From Tieghemiomyces parasiticus (Eukaryota; Kickxellomycota; Dimargaritomycetes; Dimargaritales; Dimargaritaceae), in the NCBI GenBank assembly GCA_027575765.1, contig JANBPT010000631.1, positions 1 through 27,783 of the forward strand: a stretch of 27,783 nt of DNA. Direction: 5' to 3'. Each line of letters opens with the position of its first letter. The stretch's first letter is position 1. Positions 9,776 to 20,157 of the stretch are shown here, piece by piece. The notes under the pieces are model-generated. The model did no database searches. It was given only the letters and a program-made list of their open reading frames with translations, and was not told the origin of the DNA. The translations under genes were made by a program, and so were the position numbers.

Positions 9776-12700
9776 ATGCGCAAGAGAACCGCATTCACCC
9801 ACGGCGACGACGGGCCGGACCCCGCAGTGGCCATGGTCTCGTCCCCGCCTAGTAGCCAGACGTCAACCACTAGTAGCAGCCTCGACCGGCCGGAATCGCT
9901 AGCCGTCCCGGCCCACGAAGAGCCTCAGGGCGTGTATGGTCGCATCCCTGGAAAGGGCGATAAAAGTAAGCTATGCATTTGGTGATAACAAGGCTTAGCC
10001 AGCCCTCTCCCTCCTCCCTCGGCGCCACCGTGACTCATGCCCCCTCCCACGCCCTCGCTTGGCGGTCCACAGTCCACCGGGGTAGGGGCATGGCGCCATT
10101 TGCCATACCATAGTGCTCAGTGTTTATCTGGGCAAATTAGCAGCAGGGGTGGGAAAGTAGCAGGCGGAGGGGCCCGATCAATTTGTGTCAGCTTCCACCA
10201 CTACCTGGGCGGTCCCACTTCTCCTCAGATGTGTGTGTGAGAGAGCCTAACAACTCATGAACCCCCACCCATTGCGACCCCCCCCCCTATTTCGCCACCC
10301 ACTCCAGTCTTCCGAGTGCCGCAGACCCATGATTTCTTGACCGCCCTTTTCACCGTCGGCCGGGGCAAGACCACCTTTGACTACATTACGCTTTCGGTGA
10401 TGGCCACCCAGGTTGGTCTGTTCCTGATGCTGCCATCGGCAATCAAGCGGCCCTTGTTCATCGGATTATTCATGTTCTGGCGTGCTCTGTACAACGGTGG
10501 TCTGGGCTACCTACTGAAGGTCCAAAGCGAGCGCCGGCAGCTAGTCAAGTGGGCGCGCCGGTGGGGCCTGTTCGACCCAGCCTACGGAGACGGCTCCCGG
10601 GCTCGCTTTTTCCAGGCCGAGCTCACGGCCAAGATGGGGCCCGACTATGACTTTAACGCCGTACCCATTGAGTTTAACACATGGCTGCTGTACCGCCAGC
10701 TGGTGGACTTGATCCTCATCAACGACTTTGTGACTTACCTGTGTTTTACCCTGGCCTACTTTAGCGTACCCAGTCGGGATACGTTCGTGCAGGACGCCCT
10801 GCGATACGTCGGCGGCGTGCTACTCCTCCTCTTCAACCTATGGGTGAAAGCCGATGCCCACCGCGTAGTCAAGGATTTCGCATGGTATTGGGGTGACTTC
10901 TTTTTTCTCATTGACCAGTCGCTCACCTTCGACGGCGTGTTCGAAATGGCCCCGCACCCCATGTACTCAGTGGGGTATATTGGGTACTACGGCGCGGCTC
11001 TCATGACGGGCAGCCTCACCGTGCTGTTCGTGTCGCTTCTGGCCCACGGCTGCCAGTTCGCCTTCCTTGGCCTAGTCGAGAGTCCCCACATCGACAAGAC
11101 CTACGGTCCGGCACCCTCCGCCGATCCCCTGGTAGGACTCCCGCCACCGGAGAGCGGTGAACCCGGAATATCCCCTGATCTAGCCGCCGCCGCTCGCCAG
11201 CAGTGGCGCCACCGCTTCTTCTCCGTCAAAGACGTCTACAACACCTACTTCCGCCGCGACATGGTTGGGTTCAAGAACTTCGACTTTTTCCGTGCCACCG
11301 ACCAGCTGGTGGCCCTGGTAGCTGCCCAGTCCCTGGCCCTCTCGCTGTTCGCTAACCTCGGTAGCAGCAGCGGCGACCCAGTGACGACGACTACCAACTC
11401 GCGCGGCCTACTCTGGTCCCTTGTTTTCCCCGGCACCGTGGGCCAGACCGTCACCATCCTGCAGGCCTTGTTCTGGGTCCTCTTCCGTGTCCACTTTATG
11501 GGCTGGATTCTGTACCGCCAGAGTCGCGACAAGCTGTGGACCCGGCACTTTATCAAGGTGGGCAGTACCCCGGCCGACTGTTTTGGACATTGGAAGGTTC
11601 TGCAGAATTTGGGCCAGACCATGAACTACCTGACCTTCTTCTTGCTCACCGTCCAGTTCTACCAGTGGCCCACGGCGGGGCTTACCTCGCAATGGTTCAT
11701 TTTGCGACACACCCTGGGCCTGCTCCTGCTATTGCTCCACGTCTACTACGCCCTGTCGGTGTACGACGTCCTAGGCGACTTCGGGTGGTTCTACGGTGAC
11801 TTCTTCATCGAAAACTACCCCAGCACTCTCATGTACTCGGGCATTTACCGCTACGCCAACGACCCCGAGTACTTTATGGGGCACTCCGCCTTTTGGGGCC
11901 TAGCCCTCATCGCTGGGTCCTGGCACCTGGTGGCCATGGCCGCCTTTATGCAGCTGTCCACTTTTCTGTTTTTGCATTACGTCGAGGCCCCGCACCTGCG
12001 CCGCCTGTATGGTGACAAGGTCCGCCGCGAGGCCGGGTTCACTCGTGCGGTGCGCCAGGTCAAGCTGCTGCCCACCCAGCTGCGGGTCATGCTGCGCCTG
12101 GCTGACGACCACAGTAACAATGTTACCGCGGGGGATGTCGACCACAGGCCTACTACTGCTGCTACTGCTACTGCTGCCGACCATGAAACGAGCCCAACCT
12201 CGGAGTGGTTCGCCGAGCAGGTCATCCACCACGTACGCCAGACCCTCGAGAGTGTCGTCCAGGAGACTGGCGAGCTCGTGGGTGACCTCATCCGGACCAA
12301 GGCCCGACCGATCCTGCAGGAGATTGTCGACGATACGCGGTCCCTCGTCGCCCAATCCAAGACCCGTGTGGCGGCTACCAAATCTCCAACATTCATGGCT
12401 CGTCTGCGATCTTCCCTAGGCGCCTACGCCGTGGAACTCGTGCCCCCGGCCGCGGGGGCTTCCGATCCACGTGCCGTGGCTAGGGCTCGTACTCCACGGT
12501 ACCCCGGGTCTTCACTGCCATCCATCATGGGCCACGGGTCGGCCACACCGTCCCCGCCGGTTTCCCCATCCAAATCCTCCAAGTTTGGGTCGACGGACAG
12601 TAGTAATAGTGGTGGCAGTGATGGGGAGTCCCGCGGTCCTGCCCCGCTGGTCTACGCCCTGGGCGAGCCCATCCACGTCGTGTGGCAGGCCCCGCGCGAC

Positions 12701-13601
12701 CACTCTCCGCGCGACTGGGTGGGCATCTACAAGGTGACGTCTAACCCTTCGGACGCCGTCAGTACCGTTTCATCCCGCCGTCGCTACCATTACGTACATC
12801 CTAGTACGGGCCTGGTGGCGGGAGCCGTGGACTCCGCATCGACGCCGGTAACTCCGCTTCTGGACTTCAGCCCGACCGGAATGGACCACGATCCGTCCCG
12901 GAAGGGTAGCCCGGAACTGGTCACCAAGGAGTTGAACGGCCACGCCCGGCAGGTGTACCGCGGAGAAGTAGTATTCCGCGACCAGTCGTTGCCCTGGGAG
13001 GCCGGGACCTACGAGATTCGGTACCACTGTGATGATACTCATACCGTTCTGACCCTTACACAGCCTTTCGAGATTAATGGTAAGTACCGCGTTAGTGCCA
13101 CCGCCTTTTCTTCCATCTAGTCGTGTCAGAGTGTTGCAGATCTGATCGCTCGGAGTCACCAAGGGAAGCCACTAAATTACTAACCGCCATATCCCTTCAC
13201 CCCCCTTCCTTCCTCCCTCCCCTTCTTTTGCTACCTACCCGTTGGCTATGATATCAATTTTTATTATTACTTCTCGCCTACCAGTCCAACCAGTTGGCCT
13301 CGAGAACACCCCAGAAGACCCGGCGCGCATCGAAGCCGCCCTCCTACCGTATCTGCAGCGCTGCCTGGCCAACGCGGATTTACCCTTCCCGATCCTTACT
13401 GCCGAGGACCCTTTTGTCAACGTAACCGAGGAACAGGCCCGTCGTATCGTGTACGGTATCCGACTTTTCTTTGGTATCGACTTTGCACCCGCCATCCTCC
13501 AGCTCGACTACAACGCTCAGCGGCTCGCCCAGCGGATCGTTGCGGCTCATCAGGCCTTGGCGCCGTTTGCGTCGCCCAAGGTGGCTAATGACGAGTCCTA
13601 G
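9776..13601 (+). CDS. CHO2: Phosphatidylethanolamine N-methyltransferase (Cho2 type)
   Basis: Exons are 9776-9965, 10308-13079 and 13285-13601, giving 1092 residues. Both introns are phase 1 with GTAAG donors, and the junctions read K-I-F-R-V-P-Q-T-H-D and E-I-N-V-Q-P-V-G-L. The enzyme uses S-adenosylmethionine for the first methylation of phosphatidylethanolamine on the way to phosphatidylcholine, in the ER membrane. Exon 2 encodes many membrane segments in two tandem methyltransferase-like halves. The first half ends in FEMAPHPMYSVGYIGYYG (about 275-292), and the second in GIYRYANDPEYFMGHSAFWG (about 575-594). A soluble C-terminal part begins near residue 845 (IHVVWQAPRDHSPRDWVGIY), the SKICH-like beta domain found in fungal Cho2. 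Exon 3 supplies the conserved tail. A CTG/CTA repeat near 12153-12177 codes for an Ala/Thr linker. The length is slightly above that of the yeast enzyme. The first 60 residues are poorly conserved in type, so the start could be the ATG at 9833. Confidence 0.95.
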
Positions 13602-14106
13602 GGCGCTCCCAAGTATATGTTTGTTCCCGAGTACCGCTTTGCATCCTTGTTAATAACACACGGATACGTACCTTACCCTGGCATTATCGCCTATGGATTT
13701 AAGGTGGTATTTTGCACTTGAATCCGTAATCATGATCCACTGTGGTTTACGATGGCTAGTCAGGCGGTTTATTAGAGTTTGACTGAAAGTGCCGGGGAAA
13801 AGGGGGTGGGCCGTGCATGGCTCTAGTGTCTCTAGCACGGAAGCAGGATTGGAGAAGGGGGAGAGGAAAAAGAGTGAAAGCCAAAGTGTATGCTAATAGT
13901 GGGAAACGGGTTAAAGCGATGGGAGAAGCAGAGTTGACAAGTCAGCCAGGGGCGGGTGGTAAAGTGTGTGGGGAGGGAGGGGGGCGACGTTGTGGGCCTG
14001 GAGCAGGTAGAGAAGAATGAAGAAATAAGTGAAAGCAAAAATAATAATAATAATTCGAGAAGAGGGGCGGTAGGCGAGCACAGCCTCTGTAGAGAGAGGT
14101 GCGGAC
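13602..14106. other. Convergent intergenic region between CHO2 and the GPI-protein gene
   Basis: This holds the 3' flanks of two genes pointing at each other. It includes purine-rich tracts at 13850-14045 and an AATAATAATAATAAT microsatellite near 14038-14053. No canonical AATAAA is seen on either strand close to the stops. No gene is supported. Confidence 0.55.
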
Positions 14107-16107
14107 CTAGAAGCACAGGTAGGCCAGCATGACCGCCACCACCGTCACAGCACCAACCATACCAGTGGCAGCGCCGGCGCGCAGGTTGCCACCACTGATG
14201 GTGGTCGATGTGAACGTGGAAGTTGAGGAGCTCTTGTCGGACTTTGTGCTAGTTGAAGTCACCAGGGTCGTCGTGCTGGTGGCGGTGGTACTACGATCCT
14301 TATCATTCGCCTTGGTGGCCCGCGGTTCATCCGAGTGGTCATGATCCTCATCTGTGGTCTCCTCCTCGGTATCCGCCGACGACGATACAGTGGTAGTAGG
14401 CTTCGTTGCCCCGACGGTAGTCTTCGACGACGCAGTGACAGTGGTCGGTGACTCGGTGGTCGTAGTGGTATCGGTCTGCGACACCGTGATAGTGGTCGGC
14501 GCCGCGGTGGTACCGAGCGTGCGGTGCATGGTAAGCATGTAGGCCGGGATACTGACACGGGTATAGACAACCTCGGTGGTGAGATGCGGGATGGACGTTT
14601 CCAGGTTAGTAGGCTTACTGGGGGGGTTACTCTGGCGGCCACTGGGATGGCCACTGGGGTGGCTATTGGGGTGACTATTGGGGTGATTAGTGGAATGACC
14701 ATCGGTCGGAGCGTTGTCCTCGTCGGCTTCTCCTTCGTCGTCGCCATTGCCTTGACGCTGCTGGCGGGCTTTCAGGAGACGCGCCAGAAGATATTGCTGT
14801 TCGGCTGGGACCCCGGGGTAGTGGGGATTAGCATTACCATTGCCTAGACCACGGCGCTGGATATGGCCGCGGGCTTTCACGTCGGCGGCTTCGGTGGGCT
14901 CCGGAGTAGGTTCGGCCACATCCATCTCGTCGTCGGCGCTGGGGTCGGCACCATCGGTGGCGGTGGCGGTGGCCGCGGAATCAATGAGCCGGTCGATATG
15001 GTCGCTATTGCTTCCGCCGTTCATGTTTTCGAGGATCCCCAGGATCTGGGAGACGAACGCTGGCATGGTGGATTGCGCCGCGCTGCTGTCATCCTCGGTT
15101 TGGCTGGGCACGTTGCTTTGGTCATCGGTGGTCGGAGAATCGTCGGCCGAGGGGTCTGCGTTGGAGTCGACCTTGGGATCCTGCTCAAGGCCGCCCTGGT
15201 CCTCATTATTGGCTTCAGACCCCTGCTTCGGATCAGAGTGGTCTTGGTCATCGCGACCGGAACCGTGGGCATCCGAATCGTCCGTAGTGGGTACGTCGGA
15301 GATGGCACGGCGGTCCATCATCGAACCGTCAGACACCCACGGCGGCATATTGGCACCCACGTAGTCGGAACCGCTGGGCGGTTGGTAACTGGGGCTACCG
15401 CTGTAGGTGGGAGGCTGCGGTTGCGGCTGGGGGTAAGGCTGGGGTTGAGGCTGAGGTTGAGGTTGAGGATAAGGCAGGGGCTGGGGCTGGGGCTGAGGGT
15501 AAGGCTGGGGCACAGGAACCTCTGGCTCCATGGGGGTCTCGACCGGAGGGGCCACGGGGGTCTCGACCGGAGGGGCCACGGGGGTCTCGACTGGCGTTTC
15601 CACTGGGATTTCGACCGGAGGGGCCACGGGGGTTTCGACTGGCGTTTCCACTGGGGTTTCGACCGGAGGGGCCACAGGGATCTCAGTGGGAGTCTCGATC
15701 GGAGCCACACAGGTGGCAGCGCAAACCGACTCGGTCACCGTAGCCGTTTCGGTCTCGGTCTGGATCTCGACCTGAGTCTGGAATTGAGTCTCGGTAACGG
15801 TCGCCATGTCCGTCTCGGTGACCGTGGTTGTCGCCAGGTCCGTCTCAGTAACAGTGGTCGTCGCCATTTCCGTCTCAGTCACCGTAGTCGTCGCCATTTC
15901 CGTCTCGGTAACCGTAACCGTTGCGGTCTCCGTCGCGGTTTCCGTCACTGTCTCCTGCGCGGGTGTCTCGAACGGGGTCTCAGTAAACACCGGCAGAGTG
16001 ACGAACTCGGTAACGACCAAGTTATCCGGGTTGCCCTGGTAGCCGTCGGCAAGCACGGTGGTGGCTGCGCCCAGGGCGAGAGTGAGCAGGGTCGCAGTGG
16101 TCTTCAT
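14107..16107 (-). CDS. Repeat-rich GPI-anchored cell-surface protein
   Basis: This is a 666-residue intronless precursor. Residues 1-20 are a signal peptide (TLLTLALGAATTVLA). Residues 60-103 contain a 10-residue tandem repeat (TETEMATTTV). Residues 137-193 are Pro/Val/Glu/Thr repeats based on VETPVAPP. Residues 198-234 are Pro-Gln repeats (PYPQPQPQP). An acidic Asp/Ser-rich middle, a His/Asn/Pro stretch (NHPNSHPNSHPSGHPSG) and a Ser/Thr-rich stalk follow. The last about 20 residues are hydrophobic after SGGNLRAGAATG, a typical GPI-attachment signal. Only three cysteines are visible: two at 129-133 (CAATC) and one at 665. This is the plan of fungal wall mannoproteins and adhesins: heavy O-glycosylation, an extended rod and covalent wall attachment. 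No ligand-binding domain is recognisable, so a role in adhesion is inference. Tandem repeats predict length variation between strains. Confidence 0.85.
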   Translation of the reverse strand: MKTTATLLTLALGAATTVLADGYQGNPDNLVVTEFVTLPVFTETPFETPAQETVTETATETATVTVTETEMATTTVTETEMATTTVTETDLATTTVTETDMATVTETQFQTQVEIQTETETATVTESVCAATCVAPIETPTEIPVAPPVETPVETPVETPVAPPVEIPVETPVETPVAPPVETPVAPPVETPMEPEVPVPQPYPQPQPQPLPYPQPQPQPQPQPYPQPQPQPPTYSGSPSYQPPSGSDYVGANMPPWVSDGSMMDRRAISDVPTTDDSDAHGSGRDDQDHSDPKQGSEANNEDQGGLEQDPKVDSNADPSADDSPTTDDQSNVPSQTEDDSSAAQSTMPAFVSQILGILENMNGGSNSDHIDRLIDSAATATATDGADPSADDEMDVAEPTPEPTEAADVKARGHIQRRGLGNGNANPHYPGVPAEQQYLLARLLKARQQRQGNGDDEGEADEDNAPTDGHSTNHPNSHPNSHPSGHPSGRQSNPPSKPTNLETSIPHLTTEVVYTRVSIPAYMLTMHRTLGTTAAPTTITVSQTDTTTTTESPTTVTASSKTTVGATKPTTTVSSSADTEEETTDEDHDHSDEPRATKANDKDRSTTATSTTTLVTSTSTKSDKSSSTSTFTSTTISGGNLRAGAATGMVGAVTVVAVMLAYLCF
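15406..15927 (-). repeat. Intragenic minisatellites (30-bp, 24-bp and Pro-Gln repeats)
   Basis: Three adjoining repeat blocks lie in the surface-protein gene. A 30-bp unit encodes TETEMATTTV (about 15798-15927). A 24-bp unit encodes VETPVAPP and variants (about 15529-15699). A short 6-to-12-bp unit encodes PQ/YPQPQ (about 15406-15516). All unit lengths are multiples of three, so gains and losses keep the frame. Copies are near-identical at DNA level in the 24-bp block, which suggests recent expansion. Confidence 0.85.
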
Positions 16108-16755
16108 GGTGGGAGAGCTAGGGGTATATGATATAGATATATAATAGATTGTGCAAGGTGGGTAGTGCGATTGCGAGACTAGGTTGCAAGGCCTCGAAGG
16201 TGGATATGGCTATATGGATACGACTTGCTAGTAAAGGCGGACCGGGGGACCTTAATATATAGGACAGATCTTCTGGCGCACTCAGAGGCTGGTGGAGAAT
16301 TCCTGGCTGACGTTTCTGCTCCCACTGGCCCTAGATCAATCCGCCTCCCTAGAGAGGGTAAAGAAAGTAGGAAGGGATGGTCTATAGGTAAGGCTCGACT
16401 TTATCGAACGCTCGGCCTTTTCCCTACCTCCTGAGATTTCTGCCAAAGGATTAGTTGCCAAGCTGCACTTGCCAACCAGTGTGGCCGTGATTAGTTTGCA
16501 ACCACCAGCGAGAAGTGAACACGCTGGTAAATAGCTCACAGTCAGAACCTCGGCTGGCAAACACTCCGTCAGAGGCAAAATGAACAATGTGCACAGGCAT
16601 AGTCAATCGATTTAACTCCTTAAGTCCGCACAATTTATCACGGTAAAAATGACAAAAAAAGGACCACCGCCACTCAAGCATAAGACGATCCGCACAATTA
16701 GCTTGCAACGTACATGTTTAATTGGTTATTTCAACCCGAGATATATCCCTTCCCT
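16108..16755. other. Intergenic: promoter of the GPI-protein gene and 3' flank of the carrier gene
   Basis: Both flanking genes are on the minus strand. AT-rich TATA-like strings lie at 16124-16146 (only about 20 to 40 bases before the start) and 16247-16260. The nearer one would leave a very short leader. No gene is supported. Confidence 0.5.
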
Positions 16756-18220
16756 TTACACCAGTGCACGACGCTTTAGCAGCTCGTACGTGGTCATGGA
16801 GATGGTAACGCTAGGCGTCATCCAAATGACACGGGCCAACATCCCGCGCGTGAAGGCCCGGTACCCTCCTTCATGTCGCCACATGTATTGTACGAGTTCC
16901 ATGACCCGACGGGGGCGCTGTTGCTGCTGCTTTATGCCCGAACCCGAGGCCACACCAAAGGACCAAGCACCTACCGTGGTCGGCACCACCTGGTTGACCT
17001 GCCATTTGGTCTTGACAACATCAAAAATATTGGAAATGCTGGCGCTGAGCACCGAAGCAGCAGCGGCGCATGAGAGGTAAGCGTAGAAAGGCAGCGCTGC
17101 CGGCTTCTTGACCTCCACCTGTGTATCTGCACCGCCAGCACTACCCACAGTCGCTTGGACGGGCCACCATTGTTTAAGCCGCTCGTACGTCACAAAATAA
17201 ATCACCGTGTGTGGCATAAACACCGCCAGCGAGAGCCAGTACCCGCGGAAGAACCCGCGCAAGCCATCGGTACAATAAATCGTGCGGGCCAAGGCCCACG
17301 TGGTGGCGGAGGTACTACGACCGCTACCATTACGACCCGCATTTACTGCCACTCCCGCTACTGTCGCTTCCGGAGGAGTCGGGGAGGTCTGAACCACCTG
17401 CAGGCGGTTCTTGAGGACCTCCATAGGCGTCCAAATCAAGCCGGACAGGCCCTCAGCGGCCATGGCCGACAGGGCGTAATTCCCCACGGCTGTTTCGCTA
17501 AGCCAACGGGCGGCCACACCGGTAAGGCCAGGGTGGTTCGCATAGAGATGGGAGAAGTGGGTGAGCTCGGCTTTGGCCGCCTCGTAAGTCGTAAGGTAAG
17601 TGGTGAGCGCCGGAATGGAGAAGGCCAGGGCAACCGGGAGACCGCGGTAGAAGGCCGTGAGGGGTTCCGTGGCTAGGGTGTGTCGCACGGTGCCCAGCCA
17701 GTGTCGGCCGCGGAGGCCTTGGGTGGCTTGGAGGCGAGTCTTGATGGTGTCCACTAGACGAGATGGTGAGAAGAGAAGAGGACAGGGAGGACAACGGTAG
17801 TGGTGGTGGAAATTAGGGCAGTGGAGAGTGGGGTGGTGTCAGAGGTGACAGGATGGCTTGGTACCGGAAGGCCGAGAAGATTCACGTCGATCGTCGGGTG
17901 GCCGACTTGGTAGGGTGACTGTTTGCCAGTCTCCTCTGGAGGCAATGCTCCTCAAGAACCTTGAGGTCCCTTGTTCGAGAAATTGATCATTCCACGGTGA
18001 GGGGCAAGTGGCACATATCTCTGCGTCTTCACCCCCTTCTATTTAGAAGGTTTGGTGACCGCCACGTCTCTACAGTCACAGGGCAGACCAGCCATCAAGA
18101 TATATAGACCTCTAAGCCATATCAGGACTTACATGGATGGGTACACAGGCGTGACACAACGGCCGCTGCAGTGGTGGCCTGGAGGTGGGTTCGAGTGTTC
18201 ACGTTGTCTGCCATGTTCAT
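16756..18220 (-). CDS. Mitochondrial carrier family protein (SLC25), two exons
   Basis: Exons are 18220-18133 and 17753-16756, giving 361 residues. The 379-base intron has donor GTAAGT and acceptor CTAG, and it splits a leucine codon. Exon 1 supplies helix 1 (ATTAAAVVSRLCTHP), and joining restores the first carrier signature, HP-L-DTIKTRLQ. The signature repeats as TPMEVLKNRLQ (about 138-148) and as IFDVVKTKW (about 272-280), where the usual proline is replaced. Each repeat ends with an aromatic-TYE stretch (YLTTYE, YFVTYE, MTTYE). Carriers of this family exchange metabolites across the inner mitochondrial membrane. The substrate cannot be assigned by eye. The start is the first in-frame ATG (18220) after a stop at about 18290; the second ATG, two codons on, is equally possible. 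It lies divergent to the VPS37 gene. Confidence 0.88.
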
Positions 18221-18993
18221 ACGTCTTACTGCCAGGGCGGGATAAAATCGAGGGCCGTGGCGCGGGTTGGAAGTGTCCGGAATGAAGCTCTAGATGCCAG
18301 AGTGGCCGATGCGGTCGGGAGAGGAGAGGAGCTCTGAAAGGTAACAAAGGGGTGCTGGGAGAGAGAGGTGAGGAGTGATACGTCCGAGGGGACGGGGATG
18401 CTATTTTAAAAGAAACGAGCAGTTAAGGAACGGAAGGAGTACAACGGGTACGGTCAGCTCCAAGTTAGTAGTCACTTAGGCTGGGTCGTAGGAGAGGCCA
18501 TTCCTGCCTCCTGAAGTCAGGCCTGCGCCTATTGACGTTCTGGTTGGTACATGGGAAGGAGGGAGGGAATGCAGAGGGAGGTTGTATCCTTTAACCCGCC
18601 GCCTCCTGCAGCCTGCTAAGGGCCATCGCCCATGGTAACCTTCCAACCGCCGAGAGCCAGAGTCCCCGATTAATGAGCCATGGTGCCAGACGCAGCCCGC
18701 CGGGATGCCTCGACATTTGCCAAGGCATCTCAGTCGACTTGGCCTCAACTGAAGTCCACTGACCCAGCCCGTGTCACGGCTAGCTTGCTACTTGACTAAC
18801 TCCGCTCAGCACCGTTCTTCTCTTTGCATTCCATCTCCCACCATACCCTCCCCCTACTTTCTTGATACGCATCCTGTACCATACTCTCCGCTGCCACCCT
18901 TCAACGACTCCTCTCGCTTCTTTGCTTAACCCCACACGCGCACACATACACACCCTCTTCTTGCACCCCCCCCTTCTCCTCCACCACTTCACG
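18221..18993. other. Divergent promoter region between carrier and VPS37 genes
   Basis: The 773 bases are shared between genes transcribed outward on both sides. The right 280 bases (from about 18710) contain no ATG on the plus strand and become CT-rich, as expected for the VPS37 leader. I find no clear TATA box for either gene and no ORF with a recognisable product. Confidence 0.55.
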
Positions 18994-19668
18994 ATGTCCC
19001 TCCCAGAAGCCATGAACAACTACGGCCTACCAGACGAAACCACCGTCCGCGCCAAGCAAGATGCCCTCCGCAAAGACTTCCCCACCTTCGCCAACAAGAC
19101 GGCCGAAGACCTGCAGGATATTCTCACCTACGAAGACCTCTTCCTCTCCTACTTCAACGGACTCGACCAAGTGCAGATGACCAAGACGGTTCAACTCGAG
19201 CTCGAACAAGGCAACGAGGCCCTCTCCCGGCGTATCCTTAACCAGGAACCCGACCTGGCCCAACTCCGCCAGACCATCGTTGATCAGCAGGCCGTGCTGG
19301 ACTCATTGACGACCAATTTTTACGAACGCATCAAAACTCAGTTGGATGTTGTAAAGCCTTTTGCGCCCAGTCAATTGCTTGGCGAGTTGCAGCGTGAGGT
19401 GGACCGGGCCGATCGAGAATCGGACGCGGTGGCCCAGACGTTCCTGTACGAACGGTCACAGCACCACGCGGCGACCTCATCTCCCGCTGGTGGCGAACAG
19501 GCCACGGGAACCGGCAGTTCAGTCGCAGCTCCCGGGATGGACCACGACCAGTTTATTCGCCAGTTCAAGCAATCCCGCAAGCAATATCATTTACTCACCG
19601 CCAAGCTTGAACGCGCCCGGGCGGACCCGGCCACCCTTGACGGTTTGCCAACGCACACCCTATTGTGA
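18994..19668 (+). CDS. VPS37: ESCRT-I subunit Vps37 (Mod_r domain)
   Basis: This is a 224-residue intronless protein. A helical Mod_r/Vps37 domain spans about 36-205. It opens with the family hallmark DLQDILTYEDLFLSYFN (39-55), then a long coiled-coil-like stretch (LSRRILNQEPDLAQLRQTI) and the helical hairpin KPFAPSQLLGELQREVDRAD (121-140). The domain is interrupted by a Ser/Ala/Gly linker at about 158-182. It closes with FIRQFKQSRKQYHLLTAKLERA (187-208), as in Vps37 proteins. Vps37 joins Vps23, Vps28 and Mvb12 to form ESCRT-I, which sorts ubiquitinated cargo into multivesicular bodies. The ATG at 18994 is chosen because the frame upstream is CT-rich leader without ATG. It is followed by an AATAAA 39 bases past the stop. 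Confidence 0.92.
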   Translation: MSLPEAMNNYGLPDETTVRAKQDALRKDFPTFANKTAEDLQDILTYEDLFLSYFNGLDQVQMTKTVQLELEQGNEALSRRILNQEPDLAQLRQTIVDQQAVLDSLTTNFYERIKTQLDVVKPFAPSQLLGELQREVDRADRESDAVAQTFLYERSQHHAATSSPAGGEQATGTGSSVAAPGMDHDQFIRQFKQSRKQYHLLTAKLERARADPATLDGLPTHTLL

Positions 19669-20157
19669 AGGGGGATGTCCATGTCGGCTCCCCAGGGTCA
19701 TGACTTAATAAAAATATATAAAAGAGAACCATTAGAGCGCTAATAAAAAAAACTAGCGGTCACCTCTGGAACCCTACCCGCCGGTTCAGTTTAACTAGTC
19801 CGACGGTGCCCTTGAAACGGCCAATATCCTTCAGCACAACTCAGAATTGGTCAATACTGAATGTATTATTGAATGAACGGTGAGGTCTCAGACGTCACGA
19901 TAATCGATGGGTTCCGGCGCGGTCCAGCACGAGGGGGGGGAGTAAAGAGGGTTACAGAGTGATGAGCGGCCGAATCAAGAGAGAAATAGACGGCGCTCGT
20001 GAAGGGGCCATTTAGGGTTCGTTGGAAATGGAGAGGAAAAGACACGTGCGCCAGGGTAGAGGGTCAAGCTGAGTATCATGGACAGACATAGTAAAGGTAA
20101 GCCGGAAAAAAGGACTTGGTGGTGGGTGAAGCTGTCGGGGGAGGGTCTCGTTGGGCG
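19669..20157. other. Convergent intergenic region between VPS37 and the beta-propeller gene
   Basis: It contains two AATAAA strings for VPS37 (19707 and about 19743). The second sits in the loop of a small hairpin (CGCTA...TAGCG). The rest shows no gene and no canonical signal for the minus-strand gene. Confidence 0.55.
19707..19712 (+). terminator. AATAAA polyadenylation signal of VPS37
   Basis: The hexamer lies 39 bases after the VPS37 stop and is followed by an AT-rich tract. Confidence 0.55.

Noticed and set aside
18862..18993. N-terminal extension of the VPS37 frame
   Set aside because: The open stretch has no ATG before 18994 and is CT-rich leader. The conserved protein begins at the chosen ATG.
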